8,475 nucleotides of DNA, taken from assembly GCA_011051475.1 (NCBI GenBank), contig DRLE01000076.1, forward strand, positions 1-8,475. The letters are read 5' to 3'. The notes under the pieces are model-generated. The model saw nothing but the letters and a program-made list of their open reading frames with translations, searched no databases and was not told where the DNA came from. Below, one piece after another: positions 1 to 6,600 of the stretch. Source of the DNA: Gammaproteobacteria bacterium (GTDB lineage Bacteria > Pseudomonadota > Gammaproteobacteria > SZUA-229). Every line of letters begins with the position of its first letter. The stretch's first letter is position 1. The position numbers and the translations under genes were made by a program.

Positions 1-1
1 A

Positions 2-160
2 TGTCATTTTGAGCGGAACGAAGTGAAGTCGATATGTCCATGGATGGACGGTATTAGGGTAACGCAGGAGCAGTTACCGAAAAATCTTATACTCCGTGAC
101 TCGTTGATCGCACAGTAGTAAAAGATCCTTCGACTTCGCTACGCTGCGCTCAGGATGACA
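2..160. repeat. Palindromic MITE-like repeat, long copy
   Basis: The left end (tgtcattttgagcg, 2-15) and the right end (cgctcaggatgaca, 147-160) are imperfect inverted repeats. Pairing continues inward with small indels: gaagtcga near 24-31 pairs with tcgacttc near 130-137. The inner part shares aatcttatactccgt with the shorter copy at 743-833, in the same orientation. This copy is longer because about 50 extra bases lie near 32-80. The extra part holds two hairpins of its own: gtccat/atggac (36-41 and 44-49) and ggtaac/gttacc (58-63 and 73-78). No open reading frame or transposase is seen. Ends of this type (CTTCGACTGCGCTCAGGATGACA-like) recur in many bacterial genomes from what I recall, but I cannot assign a named family. 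Confidence 0.7.
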
Positions 161-190
161 AAATCGTTATTAATCAGAGGTTCCCTAAAA

Positions 191-261
191 GTGAATAGTG
201 TTAAAAACTTTAAAAGCCGAAACGTTTGGTTTTTTATGAGCGAAGCGAGTCCACTATTCAC
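191..261. repeat. 10-bp perfect inverted repeat
   Basis: gtgaatagtg at 191-200 is the exact reverse complement of cactattcac at 252-261. About 51 bases separate the arms, and these contain the 8-bp palindrome aaacgttt (220-227) followed by a T-run. The right arm is also the first unit of the tandem repeat at 252-284. The stretch is non-coding and probably belongs to a second, distinct repeat element placed just after the palindromic repeat at 2-160. Confidence 0.5.
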
Positions 262-284
262 TATTCACTATTAGTTATTCACTG
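252..284. repeat. 7-bp tandem repeat (CACTATT)n
   Basis: Three perfect copies of cactatt (252-258, 259-265, 266-272) are followed by a degenerate copy (agttatt, 273-279) and a partial copy (cact). This short direct repeat lies immediately downstream of the small minus-strand gene ending at 298. It could vary in copy number by slippage. No promoter or coding role is evident. Confidence 0.65.
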
Positions 285-298
285 CGCGCTACGCGCGC
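284..298. repeat. GC-rich hairpin at the 3' end of the NTF2-like gene
   Basis: gcgcgctacgcgcgc can fold with arms gcgcg and cgcgc. It abuts the stop codon of the minus-strand gene (298-300). Read on the minus strand, no T-run follows it, so it is not a textbook intrinsic terminator, though it could protect a 3' end. A similar GC alternation (agcgctccgcgct, 302-314) continues into the last codons of the gene. Confidence 0.4.
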
Positions 299-693
299 TA
301 AAGCGCTCCGCGCTGCCGGTCACTGGCCAGCTCATCCTCGGGCAATACGCGCTCCTGCGAAACCCGCCACTGCCCGTCCTCTTCCTTCTGGATAATAAAC
401 TCGATACCGTTGCTGTTGACGCTGCCGTCACTGCCTTCGACGGTTTCGACTGTCTTGAACATAATGCGCTCGGGGGTTTCGGCCAGTATATTCAGGCCCT
501 GGTAACTGACTTTTTTCAGCAGCTTGTTCTCAAATTCATACTTTGACTGCTTGTACCAGTCGTTGTAGGTAATCACCTCGAAACCGGGTACGCCATAAAC
601 GCTGACCTCCTTCGAGATCAGGTTCATGTGCGCATCGAAGTCGAGGCGGTTTGCGGTGTCGGCCATGGCGGCGAGAAATTCTACGGGTTTCAT
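298..693 (-). CDS. NTF2-like / SnoaL-like fold protein
   Basis: This is a 131-residue protein with no signal peptide or membrane segment, so probably cytoplasmic. Its size and pattern fit the NTF2-like (SnoaL/DUF4440-type) cone-shaped alpha+beta fold. An N-terminal helical stretch (about residues 3-25, MKPVEFLAAMADTANRLDFD) precedes a mid region rich in aromatic residues (YNDWYKQSKYEFE). Three or four beta strands follow, alternating hydrophobic and charged residues, ending in the strand QWRVSQERVL. Such proteins are small enzymes, binding proteins or accessory domains; nothing here fixes a substrate, so I assign no reaction. The ATG at 693 follows a weak ribosome site (ggtaac). The last residues (DRQRGAL) are encoded by GC-repeat-like DNA and may be repeat-derived. 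The gene lies between two direct copies of a palindromic repeat and is probably transcribed on its own. Family confidence is moderate; function is unknown. Confidence 0.75.
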   Translation of the reverse strand: MKPVEFLAAMADTANRLDFDAHMNLISKEVSVYGVPGFEVITYNDWYKQSKYEFENKLLKKVSYQGLNILAETPERIMFKTVETVEGSDGSVNSNGIEFIIQKEEDGQWRVSQERVLPEDELASDRQRGAL

Positions 694-742
694 AAAAAAG
701 TTACCGTTTTAAAGTTGTCAGTTAGTAAGTGGCCTTGATTAA

Positions 743-833
743 TGTCATTTCGAGCGAAGCCGAGAAATCTTATACTCCGTAACTGATTGCCGGCTCAGTG
801 GTATAAGATCCTTCGACTGCGCTCAGGATGACA
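743..833. repeat. Palindromic MITE-like repeat, short copy
   Basis: This is a 91-bp element. The outer 33 bases of each side (743-775 and 801-833) are inverted repeats, with 25 of 33 positions matching by my alignment. Most mismatches are transitions that would still allow G-U pairs in RNA. The ends are tgtcat and atgaca. The central part (aatcttatactccgt) matches the long copy at 2-160 in the same orientation. It fills most of the gap between cnoX and the NTF2-like gene and would form a strong hairpin in a cnoX read-through transcript. No T-run follows on the minus strand, so a terminator role is not shown. Confidence 0.75.
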
Positions 834-856
834 AAACACTAATTGTTACTTCGCTG

Positions 857-1711
857 CTATGTCTGCTGATCAATCAGCTTCTGCCGGTACTCGGTAGTTA
901 TCGGGTTGTCCTTGCCCAGCATAATAAAAATCCCGCGTGTGCACAGGCTGGCGACGCCGTTGTGCCAGGTAATGTCCAGGCGGATGATTTTCAGCAGCAG
1001 GTCGAGAGCGCTGGCAAAATCGCTTTGCATCATGTGGTGGCTGGCCATGCGGAACATCAGTTCGGGATCGCCGGGTGTCTGTTCAAGCTGAAGCTGTAAT
1101 TCTTCCAGTGACGTGATCTTCTGCGCCGCGGACAGGAAGGCGGCATTGGTCATCAGCACCACGGCCTCCTCGTTTTCGGTTTTCAGCGGGGTTTTCTCCA
1201 GCAGTTCGTAGGCCTGGTCAAAGGCCTGCTCGCGTATCAGCAGCTTGGCGTAGGCCAGGTGGATGCGGTCGTTTTCCGGGTCGATAATAATCAGGCGATT
1301 GAGCTGCTCGAAAGCCTGCTCCTTGTCGCCCTGCTGATACAGCTCGACGGCCGCGGCCAGTTCACGGTCGGATTCGCGCGCCAGGTATTTCGACAGTATT
1401 TTCTTGAAGCTGTCGGGCGAATCGTAGCCATGTACCTGCTCCACCACCTCGCCATTGACGAACAGCTTGACCGTGGGCACGCTGTTGACGCCGTATTCCT
1501 GCGCCAGCTGCTTTTCACGGCCGGTATTGACATTGACCAGCAGGAACTGGCCCTGGTAGTCATTGGCGAGTTTTTCCAGCACCGGCCACAGACGCAGGCA
1601 GGGGCCGGCATTTTCCGCCCAGTAATTGACCATGACCGGGCCCTTGTGCGAATTGGACAGCACCGCGTCGGCGAAATTTTCGCGGGTGGCGTCCAGAATA
1701 TAGTTGCTCAT
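857..1711 (-). CDS. cnoX: CnoX/YbbN-type thioredoxin-fold TPR co-chaperone
   Basis: This cytoplasmic protein of 284 residues has the same length as E. coli CnoX (YbbN), a chaperedoxin that holds unfolding proteins under oxidative stress and passes them to GroEL or DnaK. Residues 1-110 are a thioredoxin fold: strand PVMVNYW (25-31), the active-site position AGPC (35-38), and the cis-proline segment SVPT (77-80). Residues about 115-284 are helical TPR-like repeats. The first catalytic cysteine is replaced by Ala35 and only Cys38 remains, so classic dithiol oxidoreductase activity is not expected. E. coli CnoX has SQHC at the same place, and its Cys63 is Thr63 here (E. coli sequence recalled). 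I chose the second ATG (1711): it overlaps the upstream stop as ATGA and sits 7 nt after GGAG, whereas the ATG at 1717 is only 1 nt from GGAG. It is the second gene of a unit with the pentapeptide-repeat gene. Confidence 0.92.
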   Translation of the reverse strand: MSNYILDATRENFADAVLSNSHKGPVMVNYWAENAGPCLRLWPVLEKLANDYQGQFLLVNVNTGREKQLAQEYGVNSVPTVKLFVNGEVVEQVHGYDSPDSFKKILSKYLARESDRELAAAVELYQQGDKEQAFEQLNRLIIIDPENDRIHLAYAKLLIREQAFDQAYELLEKTPLKTENEEAVVLMTNAAFLSAAQKITSLEELQLQLEQTPGDPELMFRMASHHMMQSDFASALDLLLKIIRLDITWHNGVASLCTRGIFIMLGKDNPITTEYRQKLIDQQT

Positions 1712-2499
1712 TGGCATTCTCCAACAGAGGTGGTACGGCAGCGTTTGTAGTTCGCCCAGATGGTGTCTTTCAGTATGGTACCGGTAAAAATCGCATCTTC
1801 GATCTGCGCTTCGCGCAAGGAGGCCTTGCTCAGGTCGGCCTCGCTGAAATCCGTGTCCAGGCAGTCGGCATTGTCCAGTACCGCACGGTGCAGCACAGCC
1901 TGGTGAAAATCCGTGCCGTGCAGGCGAGCGCCGCTTAGCACCGCGCGCGACAGTTCGGCGCGAACAAAAACCGCACCGGCAGCACTGGCCTGCTCGAAAC
2001 TGGCCTGTGTCAGACGTGCCTCGGTAAAATCGGCGCCATCGAGCTTCGCCCCGTAAAAATTGGCCTGGTCTGCCCGGCTCTGGCTGAAATTGGCGTTTTT
2101 CAGCGTAGCGCGGCTGAAACGGCTGTTTTCCAGCACTGCTTTGTGAAAACTGACCGTGTCGGCCTTGACCGCCACCAGATGCGCGCCTTTCATGCGCGCC
2201 TGGTCGAACCGGCAGTTTTTCATCTCGGCAAAGTTGAAATCGGCATTTTCAAGAATGGCACCGCTGAAATCAACATTGCTGAAACGGGCACTGGTCAATA
2301 CGGCATTACTCAAGTCCTTGTTTTTGAGGTCAATATCGATAATATCGCAGTTTGCCCAGTTGACGCCGGGCGCAGGGTCGTCGTCACAGCCGGCAAACGC
2401 CGGCGCATGGCCGGCCAGGGCGGCGATGCCCAGGATGAGGCTCGCGCTCCGGCGAATAAACCGTCCGACAGACGGGCCAATAAACTGGCTCTGATACAT
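1708..2499 (-). CDS. Exported pentapeptide-repeat protein
   Basis: The protein has 263 residues from the chosen start. Residues 1-36 form a Sec-type signal peptide: arginines R13, R16 and R17, a hydrophobic core SLILGIAALAG, and a cleavage site APAFA-G. The next residue pair is GC, so a poor lipobox (AFAG-C) is an alternative, which would make it a lipoprotein. Residues about 53-245 are some 38 tandem A(D/N)LXX-type pentapeptides (for example ADFTE, ARLTQ, ASFEQ), expected to form a right-handed quadrilateral beta-helix. Cysteine pairs flank the helix: C38/C51 before it and C254/C262 in the tail KRCRTTSVGECQ. They could form capping disulfides in the periplasm. The reading frame stays open up to an ATG at 2637, but that would overlap the divergent gene and bury the signal peptide. 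The ATG at 2499 has GGAAA just upstream. The ligand is unknown; it is coupled to cnoX downstream. Confidence 0.85.
   Translation of the reverse strand: MYQSQFIGPSVGRFIRRSASLILGIAALAGHAPAFAGCDDDPAPGVNWANCDIIDIDLKNKDLSNAVLTSARFSNVDFSGAILENADFNFAEMKNCRFDQARMKGAHLVAVKADTVSFHKAVLENSRFSRATLKNANFSQSRADQANFYGAKLDGADFTEARLTQASFEQASAAGAVFVRAELSRAVLSGARLHGTDFHQAVLHRAVLDNADCLDTDFSEADLSKASLREAQIEDAIFTGTILKDTIWANYKRCRTTSVGECQ
1719..1722 (-). promoter_or_regulatory. Ribosome binding site deciding the cnoX start
   Basis: On the minus strand, GGAG lies 7 nt before the ATG at 1711-1709 but only 1 nt before the in-frame ATG at 1717-1715. The spacing favours the inner start, which also forms a 4-bp ATGA overlap with the stop of the upstream pentapeptide-repeat gene. 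This points to translational coupling. Confidence 0.6.
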
Positions 2500-2514
2500 G
2501 TAATTTCCGATAAA

Positions 2515-2543
2515 TTGACTAGAATTCAGGAGGTTATTATCAA
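2515..2543 (+). promoter_or_regulatory. Candidate sigma70-type promoter for the peroxidase operon
   Basis: TTGACT (2515-2520) is followed after 17 bases by TATCAA (2538-2543), which match the -35 and -10 consensus at 5 of 6 and 4 of 6 positions. It lies in the 118-bp region between divergent genes and would give a leader of about 65-70 nt containing the inverted repeat at 2565-2587. The -35 also lies just upstream of the pentapeptide-repeat start, so the two directions could interfere. I found no convincing matching promoter on the minus strand. Confidence 0.28.
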
Positions 2544-2564
2544 CTTCCTGCCCTGCAACGGTTC

Positions 2565-2587
2565 TCTGCCGTGGCGTAGCAGGCAGA
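2565..2587. repeat. Inverted repeat in divergent intergenic region
   Basis: tctgcc (2565-2570) pairs with ggcaga (2582-2587) around an 11-nt loop. The pairing extends outward as gtt/aac if a two-base bulge is allowed. It lies between the candidate promoter and the peroxidase start. It could be an operator or a leader hairpin; nothing identifies a regulator. Confidence 0.3.
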
Positions 2588-2617
2588 ACACGGGATTTTA
2601 CAGCGAATATCACAGGA

Positions 2618-3655
2618 ATGTTATCCAAACCATACACAATTTTTCACCGGTTACCGCTGACGGCTTACCGGATTGCCAGCCTGCTCGGCATTCTAAGCCT
2701 GTCCACGACTGCCCTGGCTGAGCACCACAGCTATTTTCGTGAAGAGCCGATATCGCCCATCCCGCAAAGTATCGAGTACAATGAAAACAAGGCCGAACTG
2801 GGCGAACAGCTGTTTTTCGATACTCGCCTGTCGGCCAACGGGAAGATTTCCTGCGCCAGCTGCCACCAGCTGGAATACGGCGGCGATGACAATGTCGCGC
2901 TGGGCATATCACTGTCGGCAGAACACCATGTGATTAATACACCGACGGTATTCAATGCCCGATACAACTTCAGGCAGAACTGGGCGGGCTCGGTCAAAAC
3001 CCTGCAGGAACAGATTGACATGGTCGTTAATAACCCGCATGAATTCGGCAATAACTGGCAGAACATCGTTTCCGAGCTGTCCGGCGACGCTGCGCTGGTA
3101 GCCGGTTTCCGCAGTGTTTACCCGGACGGCATAACAAAAGACAATATTATCGACGCGATTACCGAGTTCGAGAAAACCCTGATTACGCCGAATTCACGCT
3201 TTGACCGCTTCCTGCGCAATGAAGAAGGCGTACTGACCGAGCGCGAAATAGCCGGCTACAATCTGTTCAAGGAGCTGGGTTGTGTCTCCTGCCATCAGGG
3301 CGTTAATATTGGCGGTAACCTGTATCAGAAATTCGGTGTCTTTTATGATTATCTGTCTGAGCGGGGCAATATAAGCAAAGTGGACTACGGCCGGATGAAC
3401 CAGACCGGGCGTGAGGTCGATGCGTTTGTGTTCAAGGTGCCTACATTGCGAAATATCGCCGTTACAGCCCCCTACCTGCACGATGGCAGCGCAAAAACAC
3501 TGGAAAGCGTCATAACCATTATGGGCAGAACCCAGCTGGGCCGAAAACTCAGCAAGGACGAGATCCTTCTGCTCAGGGACTTTCTTGAAACCCTGACCGG
3601 AGAATACAAAAACAGGATTCTGACGGACAAACCGGAAAGCATGAATAATGAATAA
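2618..3655 (+). CDS. Periplasmic di-heme cytochrome c peroxidase (CcpA/MauG family)
   Basis: This 345-residue protein reduces H2O2 to water with electrons from small c-type cytochromes or a similar donor. Residues 1-34 are a signal peptide ending in ALA-E, so it acts in the periplasm. Two c-type heme sites are present: CASCH (79-83), the high-potential-type N-terminal site being uncertain as to role, and CVSCH (222-226). By recalled alignment to the Pseudomonas CcpA, Q132 and E142 (QIDMVVNNPHE) match its active-site Gln/Glu. W122 (NWAGS) matches the conserved FWDG tryptophan, and H103 or H104 the distal His. M302 in IMGRTQLG matches the Met heme ligand. VPTLRNIAVTAPYLHDGS (residues about 274-291) is the family signature. 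The usual FWDGRA reads NWAGSV, a mild divergence. The start is preceded directly by AGGA with almost no spacer, so initiation may be weak. It is the first gene of an operon with the c-di-GMP protein, overlapping it by 8 bp. Family certain; substrate preference inferred. Confidence 0.93.
   Translation: MLSKPYTIFHRLPLTAYRIASLLGILSLSTTALAEHHSYFREEPISPIPQSIEYNENKAELGEQLFFDTRLSANGKISCASCHQLEYGGDDNVALGISLSAEHHVINTPTVFNARYNFRQNWAGSVKTLQEQIDMVVNNPHEFGNNWQNIVSELSGDAALVAGFRSVYPDGITKDNIIDAITEFEKTLITPNSRFDRFLRNEEGVLTEREIAGYNLFKELGCVSCHQGVNIGGNLYQKFGVFYDYLSERGNISKVDYGRMNQTGREVDAFVFKVPTLRNIAVTAPYLHDGSAKTLESVITIMGRTQLGRKLSKDEILLLRDFLETLTGEYKNRILTDKPESMNNE
3634..3639 (+). promoter_or_regulatory. Ribosome binding site inside the peroxidase 3' end
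   Basis: ggaaag lies 8 nt before the ATG at 3648, inside the last codons of the peroxidase gene. The peroxidase stop (3653-3655) falls just after the new start, so ribosomes finishing the first gene can re-initiate on the second. This supports the chosen start and translational coupling. Confidence 0.5.
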
Positions 3656-6600
3656 GGGAAATATCAACTACTGGCTCGGCATCAGCCTGCTGATTGCCAT
3701 AATCAGCTTCTTTTTCTACAAAACCATGTTCAGTGACCGGCCGCTTGGCACGGCGCTGGAAAATATCGAGGAAATCCATGACCTGCAGGTACAGCTGCAC
3801 CGCGACCTGTTGCGTTATCGCAGCGACCAGATTCGCCAGTATGACACCCTCAACCAGACGCTGGCAGCGCTCGACGAAAATATCGAACACCTGGTCAACA
3901 ACAATGCCATCGACGACCCCAGCATTGTCAACACCATTAACAGCCTTAACAGCATGATCTCGGACCAGGCCATGCTGGTTGAAGATTTCAAGACCCACCA
4001 CTCGATTCTGCAGAACTCGCTGTTTTATATATTCAATGTCAGCACCGACCTGTACTCCCTGAAACCCAAAACCCAGTCCAAGGAACAGTTACGCATTACC
4101 GCAGAACTGATTACCCTGTTGCTGGAATTCAATGAAAACCCGCAGCACAATATCGCCAGCAAGATCTACCCGCTGATAGACTATCTGAACATCGACCCGG
4201 ACACCGAAACCAACGCCCTCATTAATCACAGCCTGATGATTATCGAGCGCCTGCCGGAAATAGACGACATACTGAAAAAATTCAATTCGCTGAACGTCGA
4301 GAATCAGGTGCTCCTGCTGAAGAAATCCCTGGGTGAACTGCGCGCTGTTGATGAACGGAACGCGCAGATTTTCAACTTCCTGCTGTTCCTTTTTACCATC
4401 TACCTGATCTTCTACATTGTCTATATCTTTATTAACCTGCAGAAAAAACAGGCGGAACTCACCGAAACCAACGACCGGCTCAACAGTGAAATCGAGCTGC
4501 GCACAAAAACCGAAAAGGCCCTGTATCAGCTGGTCGACCTGGACAAGATACACCATACGCAGACGGAAGAAGACCGCATACTCTACCTGCTGAACGCCCT
4601 GTGTACCGCCCTTGATATGGAATACGCCTATATCAGCCGGATAAACCATTCCGGCCTGAGCGCCGACATTATCGGCCTGCTTGACCACGGCATGTTCAGA
4701 AACAATATCCATTACTCACTGGAAAACACGCCCTGCGAAGAAATCATCAGGACCGGTCGCCTGGTATTCAATCGCGACTTTATACGCTACTACCCGGAAA
4801 GCCGCGACCTTCTGGGTGATGACATCGAAAGCTTTATTGGCATCAGGCTGCTGGACAAAAGCGAAAACACCATCGGTATTATCGGCGTGGCCAGCAAACA
4901 GGTCATACCCGATACCAACCTTGCGGAGAACATTCTGAGCATTGCCACCTCAAGAGCCGTTATCGAGCTTGAGCACCAGATCGAGGTCAACAATAACCAG
5001 CGCTACCAGCACGGCGTCGATCTGATCGATGACTGGATTGCCCGCCTGATTACCGAGGGTTATGACCGTAACGCCTTCTTCAAAAACATCTGCTGTGCCG
5101 CCCAGGAAATCGTCAACGCCCAGCTTGCCGCTTTCCCGGTACTGCATGCTGACAGAAAAACCTATCACTTCGAAGCGGCCAGCGGCGAGCAGGCCGAAAA
5201 ACTGGAAAGCAGTACGCACAGCACCGACGATGGCGGTATTTGCTCATGGTCGATCACTCACGGCAAGAGCCTGATTATCAATAACGTACTGACCGACCCG
5301 CGTGCTGACAAACAGCTGGCCGAGCTGTTCAATATCCGCTCCGCCCTGGTAACCCCTGTCACCCTGAAAGATGAAGCCTATGGCGCCATTGCCATTTTCC
5401 GCACCGAAGACGAATTCGATGAGATCGATGAGCGCCTGATGACCCAGTTCAGCCAGAGTGTACAGATGGCGATCATCAATATGCAGCTGGTGCATGATAT
5501 TCGCAGTGAGCGTGAACGCGCCGAGGTGACCCTGCACTCTATCGGCGATGCGGTGATTACCACCAATGTCAACGGCGAAATCGAATACATGAACACACTG
5601 GCCGAATCGCTCACCGCCTGGCCCCTGGCCGAGGCCAGAAACCGGCCGGTACAGGACGTCTTCAGAATCGAGGATCTGGATACCGGCGAACCGATTCATG
5701 ATGTGGTCATGTCCTGTCTTGACGAGGGTATCAGCATCAACAAGAGTGCGCTCAATCTGATCAACCGCCAGGGCCACAGGAAAGGCATTGAAAGTTCGAT
5801 CTCCCCTATTCTGAAAACCTCGGGCAAGGCCGAGGGCGTGGTCATCGTCTTCCACGATGAAACCCAGCGCCGGCAGATGGAAAAGGAAATCAGACACCAG
5901 GTAGCACACGATCCGCTGACCAACCTGCTCAACAAGGAAGCCTTTAACTACCAGTTATCTGACCATGTTTATGACGCTATCAATCACAACAGGAACCACG
6001 TTCTCTGTTACCTTGATCTTGACCGCTTCAAGCTGATCAATGACACTGCCGGTCATAGCGCCGGTGACCAGTGCCTGATACAGGTCACCTCGCTGATACA
6101 GTCCTGTATCCGTAACGACGATATTCTCGGCCGCCTCGGCGGCGACGAATTCGGTCTGATCCTTAAAAACTGCAACCTTGAAGGCGCGAAAAAAATTGCC
6201 GGCAATATTATCAAGGCAATAGCCGACATGACCTTTACCTGGGAAGACTGTGACTACAGCCTCAGCGTCAGTATCGGCATCAACCCGCTGGATGCAAACA
6301 CGGTCAATGCAGCCGAGGCCCTGCGCCGTGCCGATCTTGCCTGTTATACGGCCAAGGACAACGGCAAAAACCGCTACTACGTCTACGAGGAGCAGGACAG
6401 CGAACTGATCCGCCGCCAGGACGAGAACTACTGGCGCACACGCATCAAGCAGATTATCGAGCAGGACATGCTGAAACTGTACGCCCAGCCGGTGGTTTCT
6501 CTCAGCAACAAGGCCGGCCGTTTTACCCATGTGGAAATACTGGCACGCCTGCTGGATGAGGACAGCCAGCTGAGTACGCCGGAATCCTTTATTCCCTCGG

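Noticed and set aside
217..235. Possible intrinsic terminator (ccgaaacgtttgg then T6) on the plus strand
   Set aside because: The palindrome has no loop and only a four-pair core, and no plus-strand gene is known to end here.
252..284. CRISPR array
   Set aside because: Units are 7 bp and contiguous without spacers, and no cas gene is present.
743..833. Palindromic repeat as an intrinsic terminator of cnoX
   Set aside because: The hairpin is strong but no T-run follows on the minus strand; Rho-dependent or hairpin-protected ends remain possible.
1259..1750. Open frame of 163 codons on the plus strand
   Set aside because: It is antisense to cnoX, which is supported by family length and motifs; no ribosome site or domain supports it.
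2528..2533. Perfect Shine-Dalgarno string aggagg on the plus strand
   Set aside because: No ATG, GTG or TTG lies at a usable distance and it is about 85 bp from the peroxidase start; probably chance.
2500..2637. Start of the pentapeptide protein at 2637
   Set aside because: It would overlap the divergent peroxidase start by 20 bp and put about 46 residues before an obvious signal peptide; the ATG at 2499 has a ribosome site.
2143..2721. Open frame of 192 codons on the plus strand across the intergenic region
   Set aside because: It is antisense to the pentapeptide repeats, whose 15-bp periodicity keeps the opposite strand open, and then overlaps the peroxidase start out of frame.
5244..5909. 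Open frame of 221 codons on the minus strand
   Set aside because: It is antisense to the GAF2-PAS region of the c-di-GMP protein, with low-complexity, family-less product; a shadow.
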